From: Paenibacillus cymbidii
Lineage (GTDB): Bacteria; Bacillota; Bacilli; Paenibacillales; NBRC-103111
Length of the DNA: 64,000 nucleotides
Direction of reading: 5' to 3'
Assembly (NCBI RefSeq): GCF_004764705.1
Contig: NZ_SHLX01000025.1
Coordinates: forward strand, 62,001 to 126,000
Below, one piece after another: positions 17,457 to 26,070 of the stretch; the stretch's first letter is position 1; the number at the start of each line of letters is the position of its first letter. The notes under the pieces were generated by a model. That model made no database searches. It saw only the letters and a program-made list of their open reading frames with translations, and was not told the DNA's origin. The position numbers and the translations under genes are program-made.

Positions 17457-18146
17457 ATGGACCAGGAAAAAACAAGCTTTACCGATTTGCTCAAAAATTC
17501 CGTCGTGGACAATTTCAACACTTCCATCAGCATCAGCAAAATATTGCTTACGCTCGGTATCGCATTTTTGATCGGCTTGTTCATTTATTTGCTCTACAAA
17601 CGGGTATTCAGCGGCGTGTTGTACTCCAAAAGCTTCAACGTTTCGCTGATCGGCATGACGCTCATTACGGCGCTCGTCATTATCGCCATCAACTCGAATC
17701 TCGTATTGTCGCTCGGGATGGTCGGCGCGCTCAGCATCGTTCGTTTCCGGACGCCGATCAAAGATCCGACCGACCTGATTTTCCTGTTCTGGGCCGCCGT
17801 TGCCGGGATTGTGACCGGCGCCGGCTTTTACACTCTTGCCGTGATCGGCTCCGTTGTCGTCGGCATCGTGCTGTTCCTGTTCATCAAACGCGCTTCGTTC
17901 GAAACGCCGTACCTGCTCGTCCTGAACTGCAGCGGCGACCGAAGCGAACAAGCCGTCATGCAGAAGCTGAAAGCCGTGGTCAAACGGTACAATGTGAAAC
18001 AAAAAACGGTGACGGCGGACAATGTGGAAATGACAGTAGAACTGCGGCTTGGCGAAAATGAACCGGCTTTCGTCAACCAGTTGACGGCGATCGAAGGCGT
18101 CCGGGACGCGGTGCTGATCAGCTACAACGGCGACTACGTATCCTGA
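17457..18146 (+). CDS. DUF4956 family membrane protein
   Basis: 229 aa. Four hydrophobic segments between residues about 28 and 142, with the highly conserved LSLGMVGALSIVRFRTPIKD block after the third, then a soluble C-terminal domain of about 80 residues (beta-alpha fold with LNCSGDRSEQAVMQKLKAVV). It starts one base after the VTC stop, so translation is coupled. The family's function is unknown; the location suggests a membrane partner of the VTC enzyme, for instance for anchoring it or exporting its product, which is inference. Confidence 0.9.
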   Translation: MDQEKTSFTDLLKNSVVDNFNTSISISKILLTLGIAFLIGLFIYLLYKRVFSGVLYSKSFNVSLIGMTLITALVIIAINSNLVLSLGMVGALSIVRFRTPIKDPTDLIFLFWAAVAGIVTGAGFYTLAVIGSVVVGIVLFLFIKRASFETPYLLVLNCSGDRSEQAVMQKLKAVVKRYNVKQKTVTADNVEMTVELRLGENEPAFVNQLTAIEGVRDAVLISYNGDYVS

Positions 18147-18166
18147 AGCGACAGGCGGTGTTTGGA

Positions 18167-19951
18167 ATGAACAAACGAAACTCTGCGTGGCCGGTGATCG
18201 CCAGCTTCGTCGTCGCCCTGCTCGTCGTCGGGGTCACCGGACTGTATCAGCTGCTGCACCCGGACAACGCGCTCGGGCTGGCTGTCGACAAGGCGTCGGC
18301 CAATACGAAGCTGATCGAACAAACCGTGTTTCCGCGCGACAAGGTGGTCGACGTCAACATTACGATTGACGAGGACGAATTCCAATCGATGCTCGACAAC
18401 GCGTCCGCCGAGGAATTTCACTCCGCGTCGGTCGATTACAACGGCATCCATTACGACAATGTCGGCGTCCGCACCAAAGGCAATTTGAGCCTGCGCAGCG
18501 TCGTCAACATGCCGGATTCGGACCGTTACAGCTTCAAGCTGTCGTTTGACGAATACATTTCGAGCCAGACGTTGTACGGCATCGGCAAAATCAACCTGAA
18601 CAACAACTACAGCGACGCCACCTACATGCGCGAGTTTCTGACATATGAATTGGCCCGGGAAATGGAGCTGCCGACGCCCGAATATTCGTACGTCAATGTG
18701 TCGGTGAACGGCAAGCTGTGGGGATTTTACCTGGCGATCGAGCAGGTCGGCGATTCGTATCTGGAGCGCAACTTCGGCAATTCGTACGGCGCGCTGTACA
18801 AAGGCATAATGGGCGGCTCCGGCAGCGATTTGAAATGGGTCGGCGAAGATCCGTCCCTGTACACGGGGCTGGCGATGAAATCGAAATCGTCGAACGGCGA
18901 CGTGCTGGTCGACATGCTGAACGAGCTGAACAACGGAAGCGATTACGCCCGCGTGCTCGATATCGACGACGCGCTGAAATATATCGCGCTCAACGTCGTA
19001 ACGGCGAACACCGACAGCTACATCGGCGGCAACAAGCAAAATTATTATTTGTACGAGGATGACGGTATTTTCTCCATTTTGCCGTGGGATTACAACATGG
19101 CGTTCGGCGGTCTCGGCAGCCAAAATTTGCTGATCGACGAGCCGACGCAAGGCGCCGTCAGCGAACGGCCGCTCGTCGCCAAGCTGCTGGCGAACGACAA
19201 GTACAAGGAGGAATACCATCAATTGATTCGCGATGCGGTTGAAGGTTTCCTCGCGTCCGACACGTTCGAGGCGCGGGTGAACGAGCTCGCGGCGATGATC
19301 GGCGACTATGTCAAAGCCGATCCTACCTCGTTCTACACGTTCGAGGAATACGAGAACGGCGTCAAGCAGTTGATCTCCGGCAACGCGAACCGGGTGCAAA
19401 ACATCTCGCAGCAGCTCGACGGCACCGCCGCTTCGACCAACAACGGCAACGGCAGCGGCGGCGGCATGGGCGGCGGCCGCGGCAACCGCGGCGGCGCCGG
19501 GGCGCAAGGCGGCGCGGGAGCGAATGCGCAGGGCGGCGCGGGAGCGGCGGCTGGAGCGAATGCCGCGGCGGGTTTAAAGCTGGCGGCAGACGAGGCGCCG
19601 GCTCAGCAAAATCAGCAGCCACAGCAAGGGCAGCAACCGCAACAAGGGCAGCAACCGCAAGGGCAACAGCAACAAGGGCAGCAACCGCAAGGGCAAGGCA
19701 ACTTCGGCGGCGGACAGGGCTTTCCCGGCGGCGATCAAGGGCAAATCTTCCCGGGCGGCAACATGGGCGGCGGCCGCGGCGGGCAAATCTTCCCGGGCGG
19801 CGGATTCGGCGGTCCCGGCGACATGTTCGGTCAGCCTGCCGCAAGCGCCAAACCCGGCTCCGCCAAAGAAGCGTACACCGCGCTTGGAGCCGTAGCGATT
19901 CTTATGCTGGCATGCGTCTTCGTCGTCAACTTCCGGCGCAAACGCCTCTGA
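18167..19951 (+). CDS. CotH kinase family protein with Gly/Gln-rich linker and C-terminal membrane anchor
   Basis: 594 aa. ATG 18167 is preferred over GTG 18158 because of the AGGCGG site. An N-terminal membrane helix (about 9-30) is followed by the CotH kinase domain (about 50-390): VGVRTKGNLS (nucleotide-binding Lys), INLNNNYSD, GFYLAIEQVGDSYLE, and ILPWDYNMAFG with the metal-binding Asp. CotH of Bacillus is an atypical kinase phosphorylating spore coat proteins. After it come about 150 residues of Gly/Ala-rich and Gln-Pro-Gly repeat sequence, then a helix and a basic tail (NFRRKRL). The enzyme should face the outside of the membrane. It is the last gene of the VTC-DUF4956-CotH operon. Confidence 0.92.
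   Translation: MNKRNSAWPVIASFVVALLVVGVTGLYQLLHPDNALGLAVDKASANTKLIEQTVFPRDKVVDVNITIDEDEFQSMLDNASAEEFHSASVDYNGIHYDNVGVRTKGNLSLRSVVNMPDSDRYSFKLSFDEYISSQTLYGIGKINLNNNYSDATYMREFLTYELAREMELPTPEYSYVNVSVNGKLWGFYLAIEQVGDSYLERNFGNSYGALYKGIMGGSGSDLKWVGEDPSLYTGLAMKSKSSNGDVLVDMLNELNNGSDYARVLDIDDALKYIALNVVTANTDSYIGGNKQNYYLYEDDGIFSILPWDYNMAFGGLGSQNLLIDEPTQGAVSERPLVAKLLANDKYKEEYHQLIRDAVEGFLASDTFEARVNELAAMIGDYVKADPTSFYTFEEYENGVKQLISGNANRVQNISQQLDGTAASTNNGNGSGGGMGGGRGNRGGAGAQGGAGANAQGGAGAAAGANAAAGLKLAADEAPAQQNQQPQQGQQPQQGQQPQGQQQQGQQPQGQGNFGGGQGFPGGDQGQIFPGGNMGGGRGGQIFPGGGFGGPGDMFGQPAASAKPGSAKEAYTALGAVAILMLACVFVVNFRRKRL
19437..19845 (+). repeat. Low-complexity coding repeats inside the CotH-family gene
   Basis: Two Gly-rich tracts flank a run of PQQGQ/PQGQ-type repeats (about 19612-19700), written with near-identical codons (CAACAAGGGCAGCAACCG), so the repeat number can change by slippage. 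The encoded segment is disordered and sits between kinase domain and membrane anchor. Confidence 0.8.
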
Positions 19952-19955
19952 TCAG

Positions 19956-20150
19956 AAAATAAGCCACTTTTTATGGTCTATTCGAGTAAAAATAACGCTC
20001 AGCAATGAAATAGCCAGTGAAATCGCTGGCTATTTTGCCCAAAAGGCCGATTGAAGCCAGTTTTGATCGAAATAGCTAGTGTTTTCACTGGCTATTTTCG
20101 ACGTGGCAGAAAAAATGGAGGCAATAAGCCATTTTTCATGGCTTATTTTT
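19956..20150. repeat. Palindromic intergenic repeat cluster (class II), copy 2
   Basis: Four hairpins: 19956-19982 (imperfect AATAAGCCA type), 20007-20036 (AATAGCCAG/CTGGCTATT), 20069-20098 (AATAGCTAGTG/CACTGGCTATT) and 20121-20150 (AATAAGCCAT/ATGGCTTATT). Order and sequence match the clusters at 6082-6213 and 57398-57541. It occupies most of the 325-base gap between the CotH gene and the chemoreceptor gene; the rest holds the promoter of the latter. Confidence 0.85.
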
Positions 20151-20194
20151 CATCCGCAAATGCCCTTTCACCCTCAAGCTTCTTTATTCGCCTG

Positions 20195-20223
20195 CTGACC
20201 TTTCCCTCCGCTTGTCTTATAAT
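20195..20223 (+). promoter_or_regulatory. SigmaA-type promoter of the chemoreceptor gene
   Basis: CTGACC (20195-20200), 17-base spacer, TATAAT (20218-20223), 54 bases before the TTG start. Confidence 0.65.
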
Positions 20224-20276
20224 AGAGCGTAGCCTTAGCAAATCCATCCATTATATCCCGAGAGGAACGTTCGCGA

Positions 20277-22040
20277 TTGAATCCTATCGCCCTGCTGCAA
20301 AAAAGTGTGCTCACCCGCATTGTCGCCGCCATCGTCGCCCTGATTGCGCTGCTGTCCGCCGGCTACATCCTGCTCGAAATCGGCAACTCGCGCACCGCGG
20401 CCAAACAAGCGATCGCCGCATACGGCATGCGTCTCGCGGAAAGCTATGCGCAACAATTCGATACGCAGCCTTATGAAGCGTTCCTGCAGAAGCCGGAAGA
20501 AAACGACGGCTACTGGGCGATCCGCGGCCAACTGGATCAATACCGCACGCAGATCGGCGCGTTGTACGTTTACCTGGTCCGCTTCGGCGATCAAGACCAG
20601 CCGATCATCATGATCGACGGCCAGCCGAAAGGCTCAGACGCCGCGTCGCCGATCGGTGAAGTGACCGATATGCCGGCAGCCGCCATCGCCGACGTCAAGG
20701 AAGGACGCACCGCCGCCACCAAGCTGCTCGACAACCCCGAATACGGCTCTTACCTGTCGGCCTTCGCTCCGATCCGCAGCAAGGACGGCGCCGTGATCGG
20801 CGCGCTCGGCGTCGACACCGACGCGCGCGTCATCGCCAGCATCTCCGGCGCCGTCATCCGCGGATCGCTCGGCTTCTACGCGCTGCTGCTGGCGGCATCC
20901 GCGGCGGCGCTGGCGGCGATCGTCTTCCTGATCGTGCGCTCGCTGCGGCCGCTCAGGCTCATCCAGTCCGGCGCCGAGCTGATCGCCGCCGGCGAACTCG
21001 CGCAAGCGGAGCGGCTGCTCGCCGACCACCCGGTGCGATCCGCCGACGAGATTGGCGCCACCTACCGGGCGATGACGAAGATGTCCGGCAGCCTGCGCAG
21101 CTCGATGGGCGCGCTTGTGGCCGGCATCGCCGGCGCCTCCGAACAAACCGCCGCCTCGTCTTCCCGTTTCCGCGACGAAGCGGACCGTCTGCTCGCCAGC
21201 AACGAAACGGTGCAAGGCGCCATGCAGGAAGTGGCCGAAGGCGCGCAGACGCAGCGCATCGGCGCCGCGGACAGTGCCCGCGCAATCGGCGAAATGACGC
21301 AGGGCATCGTGCGCATTTCCGAAGCGGCGCAAGCCGTGGCCGACGCCGCCCAAGCCGCGCTCGGCGAAGCGGAAGAGGGAGCGGAGACGATGCGGCGGCT
21401 CGAACGGCAGGTGCGCGCCGTCTCCGCCACAGGCGGCGACGTGCTGGCAATGGCGCGGACGCTGAACGACTCCTCCGCCCTAATCGGCGGCGCGCTCGAC
21501 ATGATCGCCGGCATCGCCAGCCAAACGAAGCTGCTTGCGCTGAACGCCTCGATCGAAGCGGCGCGCGCCGGCGAACACGGACGCGGCTTCGCCGTCGTTG
21601 CGGGCGAAGTGCGCCAGTTGGCCGAAGCGTCGGCCCAGGCCGCCAGTCAGATCGGGGCGCTGCTGCAAGACATCCGGCTCAGCGCAACCGGCATCGGCGG
21701 CAAAATGACGACCGGCGTGCAGGAAATGACGCAAGGGGTTGCGATCGCCGCCAGTGCGGAAGTTTCCTTTCGCAACATGCTGGACAAGTTTAAGCAGGTT
21801 GGCGGACAGATGGAAGAAGTGTCGGCGGCGGCGGAGCAAATGTCCGCCGGATCGGAAGAAGTGGCAGCGGCCGTGGCCAATATTGCCGATATCGCCCAGT
21901 CCGCGTCGGAGCAAATTTTTCGCATTTACGAAATGACGCAGCAGCAGTCCGAAGCCGCGCGCCACATCGCGGAGTCCGCCGCGCAAGTAAGCGTGGCGTC
22001 GCAGGAAATGCGCCGGTCCGTCGAGCGGCTAAAGGTGTAG
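20277..22040 (+). CDS. Methyl-accepting chemotaxis protein
   Basis: 587 aa. TTG start at 20277 preceded by GAGAGGAA. Membrane helices at about 13-31 and 196-220 enclose an extracellular sensor domain of about 160 residues (single Cache-like, with GSYLSAFAPIRSKDGAVIGALGVDTD). A HAMP segment follows (SLRPLRLIQSGAELIAAGEL) and then the signalling coiled coil. The hairpin tip reads QTKLLALNASIEAARAGEHG, with Lys where nearly all receptors have Asn (QTNLLALNA). It should bind CheW/CheA and tune flagellar rotation; the ligand is unknown. The gene stands alone. Confidence 0.93.
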   Translation: MNPIALLQKSVLTRIVAAIVALIALLSAGYILLEIGNSRTAAKQAIAAYGMRLAESYAQQFDTQPYEAFLQKPEENDGYWAIRGQLDQYRTQIGALYVYLVRFGDQDQPIIMIDGQPKGSDAASPIGEVTDMPAAAIADVKEGRTAATKLLDNPEYGSYLSAFAPIRSKDGAVIGALGVDTDARVIASISGAVIRGSLGFYALLLAASAAALAAIVFLIVRSLRPLRLIQSGAELIAAGELAQAERLLADHPVRSADEIGATYRAMTKMSGSLRSSMGALVAGIAGASEQTAASSSRFRDEADRLLASNETVQGAMQEVAEGAQTQRIGAADSARAIGEMTQGIVRISEAAQAVADAAQAALGEAEEGAETMRRLERQVRAVSATGGDVLAMARTLNDSSALIGGALDMIAGIASQTKLLALNASIEAARAGEHGRGFAVVAGEVRQLAEASAQAASQIGALLQDIRLSATGIGGKMTTGVQEMTQGVAIAASAEVSFRNMLDKFKQVGGQMEEVSAAAEQMSAGSEEVAAAVANIADIAQSASEQIFRIYEMTQQQSEAARHIAESAAQVSVASQEMRRSVERLKV

Positions 22041-22100
22041 CCGGTCCAATCCCGGACTTGATGCGCAGGCGGAAGGAGGCAGAATTTCATCATCAACAGA

Positions 22101-22670
22101 TTGCTGATTGCAGGGTACAAGGCGTCGGAGTTGGGCATTTTTTCGTCCAAGCATCCGGGTGTCGCCATTATCAAACAAGCTGTCAAAAGCCGGCTGCTGA
22201 GCATGCAGGACGAAGGGCTGGAATGGGTGATCGTCAGCGGGCAATGGGGCGTCGAAGTGTGGGCGGCCGAGGCGGCAATCGAGCTGAAGCAGGCAGGCTG
22301 CGGCCTGCAGTTGGCCGTCATTACGCCATTTCTCGAGCAGGAGGAGAACTGGAGCGACGACAAAAAAGACCGCTACCTGCACTTGCTGCAGCAAGCCGAT
22401 TATGTGAACAGCGTGACAAAAACGAAGTACGCCGGACCGTGGCAATTCCGGGCCAAGGATACGTTCCTGCTGCGCAATTCCGACGGCCTGCTGCTCGTGT
22501 ACGACGAGGAGAACGAAGGTTCGCCCAAATACATCAAGGAACTGGCCCTGCGCGAAGGCAGGTCGCGCGACTACCCGCTCCTCCAGATCGGCGCGGAGGA
22601 ACTGCAAACGATCGCCGACGAGCAGCGGGACGCCGCCACTAACGAATACGCGGATTTCGACGACACGTAA
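22101..22670 (+). CDS. YpsA-like protein (DUF1273, SLOG superfamily)
   Basis: 189 aa as drawn from TTG 22101. The sequence follows B. subtilis YpsA throughout: AGYKASELGIF near the start, GLEWVIVSGQWGVEVWAAEAA, LAVITPFLEQEENW, and DGLLLVYDEENEGSPKY near the end, which form the nucleotide-binding SLOG fold. YpsA affects cell division and glucose response in some Firmicutes, with an unknown ligand. The start is odd: the GGAGG site at 22075-22079 is too far from TTG 22101, and the upstream in-frame codons that fit it are ATC at 22089 or 22092; beginning at 22092 would match the YpsA N-terminus length exactly. Confidence 0.9.
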   Translation: MLIAGYKASELGIFSSKHPGVAIIKQAVKSRLLSMQDEGLEWVIVSGQWGVEVWAAEAAIELKQAGCGLQLAVITPFLEQEENWSDDKKDRYLHLLQQADYVNSVTKTKYAGPWQFRAKDTFLLRNSDGLLLVYDEENEGSPKYIKELALREGRSRDYPLLQIGAEELQTIADEQRDAATNEYADFDDT

Positions 22671-22704
22671 AGCGCAGGCAGCAGGCCCTCCCGCCATCGC
22701 TTCT

Positions 22705-23658
22705 TCAGAACAAACTCCAGTCGAACTCGCGCGACAGCTTCTCCAGCAGATGGACGCCGGCCGTGCTGTTGCCTTTGCCGTTCAGCGCCGGTCCGACGAC
22801 GCCGATGCCGTAACGGCCCGGTACGAGCGTCATGATGCCGCCCGCCACCCCGCTTTTGGCCGGCAGACCGACACGAATCGCAAACTCGCCGGAGGCGTTG
22901 TACATGCCGCAGCTGAACATGAACGTTTTGGCGATCTGCACGAACCGCCGCGGCACAAGCTGCTCGCCCGTCGCGGGATCGACGCCCCCGAGCGCCAGAA
23001 CAAGCCCCATGCGGGCGATATGGCGGCATGTCGCCAAGGCGGAGCAATGCCGAAAGTAGACATCGAGCACCTCTTCCACATCGTCCTTGTCCTCAAGCAC
23101 ACGGTTGTCCTTCAGGAAGTATGCCAGCGAACGATTGCGAAACGCCGTCGCCGACTCGGAAGCGTACACCGCCTCGTCGCCGACGATCGTATCGTCCCCC
23201 GCCAGCCGGCGCAAAAAAGCGAAAATTCGCTGCGTTTTCTCCGCCGGCGTCGCCCCGGCAATAAGCGACGAAATCGCGATTGCCCCGGCGTTGATGAGCG
23301 GGTTGAACGGAATGCCCGGCTCAACCAGCTCCAGCTTCAGCATCGAATTGAAGTCGTCCCCCGTCGGCTCCATGCCCACCTTGCGAAATACGCCCTCTTC
23401 CCCGTTGTCCATCAGCGCAAGCAGCAGTGTGAACACTTTCGAGATGCTCTGCATCGTAAACCGCAGCCCGCAATCGCCCGCGGCGACGATACGCCCGGAC
23501 GGCTCCATGACCGCGATGCCGAGCGCATGAGCCGGCGCACCCGCCAGCTCGGGAATATAAGAAGCCGGGCGGCCGAACGCCGTCATCTCCCGGCTGATTT
23601 CGACCCACGCGGGCAATTGCGCACCCAGCCGGCTCCACTCTTCTTCGGATCGATCCAC
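22705..23658 (-). CDS. glsA: Glutaminase (glutaminase A family)
   Basis: 317 aa from GTG 23658, which has GGGAGGAAAG in front; a TTG at 23676 is possible but overlaps that site. The beta-lactamase-like active site is visible: Ser71-x-x-Lys74 in TMQSISKVF, plus NPLINAGAI, the ESATAFRNRSLAYFLKD block (with conserved Glu, Asn) and the late GVAGGIMTLVPGRYGIGV block. The enzyme hydrolyses glutamine to glutamate and ammonia in the cytoplasm. It is convergent with the YpsA-like gene and monocistronic. The 350-base region upstream (23659-24008) shows only the promoter of the next, divergent operon. Confidence 0.95.
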   Translation of the reverse strand: MDRSEEEWSRLGAQLPAWVEISREMTAFGRPASYIPELAGAPAHALGIAVMEPSGRIVAAGDCGLRFTMQSISKVFTLLLALMDNGEEGVFRKVGMEPTGDDFNSMLKLELVEPGIPFNPLINAGAIAISSLIAGATPAEKTQRIFAFLRRLAGDDTIVGDEAVYASESATAFRNRSLAYFLKDNRVLEDKDDVEEVLDVYFRHCSALATCRHIARMGLVLALGGVDPATGEQLVPRRFVQIAKTFMFSCGMYNASGEFAIRVGLPAKSGVAGGIMTLVPGRYGIGVVGPALNGKGNSTAGVHLLEKLSREFDWSLF

Positions 23659-23932
23659 GAATCTTTCCTCCCGCAACAGTCATCGCCATTGGGCGTGACT
23701 GAAAACCCGCTCGGGTGCATCTTGCACCGCCTTTTCGCCCCCTGCTGCGTCACTTTTGCTTGACTTACCCCCGGTAAGCCTGCGCAAAACTTCCTTGCAT
23801 GGAACGAAAATTCGGCCCAATCTGCTGTCCTCGGAGTTCTCAGTCTCACCCTAGCGTACCGCATTTTTTACTTCCGGAAAAGGGAGTGAGTGCGACCGGC
23901 AACCCAATTCTTTTTCGGCAATCAAAAAGCAG

Positions 23933-23961
23933 TTGACTTCCAGCTTCATTATCTATATAGT
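23933..23961 (+). promoter_or_regulatory. SigmaA promoter of the GntR-ABC operon
   Basis: TTGACT (23933-23938), 17-base spacer, TATAGT (23956-23961), 48 bases ahead of the GntR gene. Confidence 0.8.
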
Positions 23962-23979
23962 TAATTACATGAGTAACTA
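23958..23979. promoter_or_regulatory. Likely GntR (YtrA-type) operator
   Basis: Inverted repeat TAGTTA (23958-23963) / TAACTA (23974-23979) overlapping the -10 box and transcription start. Autorepression by the first gene product is expected for YtrA-type GntR regulators; the assignment is inference. Confidence 0.6.
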
Positions 23980-24008
23980 ACCAGTTAGGCGGTGAGGCGG
24001 TGGGTGGA

Positions 24009-24371
24009 ATGATGGACGACAGCCGGCCGATTTTTGTGCAAATCGCGGAACGCATTGAAGACGACATTATTGCCGGCGTTCTGCCCGAAGAGTCGCAAGT
24101 TCCTTCCACGAACCAATTTGCGGCCTTCTATCAGATCAATCCGGCTACAGCGGCGAAAGGCGTCAATTTGCTGGTCGACGAACAAATTTTGTACAAAAAG
24201 CGAGGGATCGGCATGTTCGTGGCAACAGGTGCGAAAGAGGTGCTGGTGGAAAAACGGCGGCAGCAGTTTTACGAAACCTACGTGGTGGCGATGAAACGGG
24301 AAGCCGCAAAGCTCGGCATCACAACGGAGCAGCTGGCCGAAATGGTACGGAGAGGAGATGGCAAACAATGA
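24009..24371 (+). CDS. GntR family regulator, YtrA subfamily
   Basis: 120 aa. N-terminal winged helix (RPIFVQIAERIEDDIIAGVL, then STNQFAAFYQINPATAAKGV and LYKKRGIGMFV) and only a short helical tail (about 40 residues), the layout of YtrA-type regulators that lack a ligand domain. ATG 24009 is used; GTG 24000 and ATG 24012 are alternatives in the same frame. Its gene is followed with ATGA overlap by an ABC ATPase, as in ytrA-type operons that respond to cell-wall antibiotics. Confidence 0.93.
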   Translation: MMDDSRPIFVQIAERIEDDIIAGVLPEESQVPSTNQFAAFYQINPATAAKGVNLLVDEQILYKKRGIGMFVATGAKEVLVEKRRQQFYETYVVAMKREAAKLGITTEQLAEMVRRGDGKQ

Positions 24372-25264
24372 ACGTTACGGCAGAATTGAAGCATGTGTCC
24401 AAACTATACGGCAACGTCAAAGCCGTCGACGACGTCAGCTTCGTGCTGGAACCGAACAAAATTTACGGCCTGCTCGGCCGCAACGGCGCGGGCAAAACGA
24501 CGCTGATGCACATGATGACGGCGCAGTTGTTTGCAACGAGCGGCGAGCTGAGCGTATTCGGCGAGCAACCGTACGAAAACGAGCGGGTGCTGAGCCAGAT
24601 TTGCTTCATTAAAGAGAGCCAGAAATACCCCGATACGTTTCGCGTCGTCGACGTGCTTGAGTCGGCGGGCACGTTTTTCCCGAACTGGGATCGCGATTAT
24701 GCATACCTGCTGGCGGAAGATTTCCGCTTGCCGCTCAAGCGGCGGATGAAGAAGCTGTCGCGCGGCATGCTCTCTTCGGTCGGCATTATCGTCGGACTGG
24801 CCAGCCGGGCGCCGCTGACGATGTTCGACGAGCCTTATCTCGGCCTCGACGCCGTGGCCCGGGCGATGTTTTACGACCGGCTGCTTGAGGATTACAGCGT
24901 ATTTCCGCGGACGATCGTGCTTTCGACGCATCTGATCGACGAAGTGAGCCGGCTGCTCGAGCATGTCATCCTCGTCGACAAAGGCAAGGTGCTGATCGAT
25001 GAAGACGCCGATACGCTGCGCGGCAAAGCGTTTGCGGTCGTCGGTTCGGCCAGCAAGGTCGAAGCGTTCCTCGCCGGCAAAACCGTCATCGACAAGCAGC
25101 CGCTGGGAAGCTTGCTGTCCGCTGCCGCATTGGGCGAGCTAAGCGCGCGGGAACGCGGGAATGCGGCGGCCGAAGGGCTTGAGGTGACGCCGGTTTCCTT
25201 GCAGCAGCTGATCGTTTACACAACGAACGGCAAAACCGAACGAAAGGCGGGGAACGCTCGATGA
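24368..25264 (+). CDS. ABC transporter ATP-binding protein
   Basis: 298 aa. Walker A GRNGAGKTT (about 38-46), Walker B LTMFDEP, and H-loop STH are present; the signature is degenerate (LSRGMLSSVG instead of LSGGQ), as in YtrB/YhcG-like exporters. The last about 90 residues form an accessory domain. Start and stop overlap both neighbours by 4 bases. With the next gene it should form an exporter or detoxification pump in the membrane, controlled by the GntR protein. Confidence 0.93.
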   Translation: MNVTAELKHVSKLYGNVKAVDDVSFVLEPNKIYGLLGRNGAGKTTLMHMMTAQLFATSGELSVFGEQPYENERVLSQICFIKESQKYPDTFRVVDVLESAGTFFPNWDRDYAYLLAEDFRLPLKRRMKKLSRGMLSSVGIIVGLASRAPLTMFDEPYLGLDAVARAMFYDRLLEDYSVFPRTIVLSTHLIDEVSRLLEHVILVDKGKVLIDEDADTLRGKAFAVVGSASKVEAFLAGKTVIDKQPLGSLLSAAALGELSARERGNAAAEGLEVTPVSLQQLIVYTTNGKTERKAGNAR

Positions 25265-25944
25265 ATCGGATCACAGGCGTCGTTCGCATGTATTATCGGG
25301 ACAAATTTTCATGGTTTATGCTCCCGTGGATCATATTGTTGTCCAGCTTCGTCGTGAATTTGGCAACCGCCTACTTCGTGGAAGAGGAGATCTATACCGG
25401 CGGGATCATGTCGATCTTCATCTATTTTTTCGTGGCGGGCATTATCGGCTTGGCGCAAATGTTCCCGTTCGCGCTCGGCATGAGCGTCAGACGCAAAGAT
25501 TTTATGCTGGGAACGGCTGGCGCCGTGCTGGTGAACAGCGTTATTGTAGCGGTTGTGCTTTACATGCTTGCGGCAATCGAAAGGGGATTGTCCGGCGGCT
25601 GGAACCTGGGGCTGCACTTTTTCTCCCTGCCCTATTGGAGCGACGGTTCGGCCGCGCAGCAGCTGTGGGTGAACTTTACCGTTATTTTCTGGATGTACGT
25701 ATGCGGGTTTTTCATCTCGAGCATTTTTCGCCGCTTTGGACGGGGTGGCATGTTTGCAGCGGCGATCGCCTTTTCGCTGATCGGCATGATCGGCTCCTAT
25801 GTGGTGACCTACAACAACTGGTGGGGAGCGATATTCGACTGGTTCGCCGGTTCGACCATGATCGAGCTTGCGCTTTGGATCGATGCCGTCATCGTGGTGC
25901 AGGCCGCGGCGGCGTACGCGATGCTGCGCCGGGCGACCGTCTGA
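25261..25944 (+). CDS. ABC transporter membrane protein
   Basis: 227 aa with six predicted membrane segments (about 18-38, 50-72, 85-105, 130-155, 160-180, 200-220). It has no domain recognisable beyond ABC-2-like permease character. ATG 25261 overlaps the ATPase stop. It is the last gene of the operon and is followed by a long perfect hairpin. Confidence 0.85.
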   Translation: MNRITGVVRMYYRDKFSWFMLPWIILLSSFVVNLATAYFVEEEIYTGGIMSIFIYFFVAGIIGLAQMFPFALGMSVRRKDFMLGTAGAVLVNSVIVAVVLYMLAAIERGLSGGWNLGLHFFSLPYWSDGSAAQQLWVNFTVIFWMYVCGFFISSIFRRFGRGGMFAAAIAFSLIGMIGSYVVTYNNWWGAIFDWFAGSTMIELALWIDAVIVVQAAAAYAMLRRATV

Positions 25945-26011
25945 TCCAATCGCCCGATCTGCCTTTCGATCCGCCGCTTCCCGACGGCTGCCGGCGGTAA
26001 TGCCAACAACC

Positions 26012-26045
26012 CGAAAGCCTGTTGAGGATGCTCAACAGGCTTTCG
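26012..26045. terminator. Bidirectional terminator hairpin
   Basis: Perfect 15-base stem CGAAAGCCTGTTGAG / CTCAACAGGCTTTCG with a GATG loop, between the convergent ABC permease and HAD genes. Confidence 0.8.
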
Positions 26046-26070
26046 TCCGTGCCGACAAATTCGTCCATTC

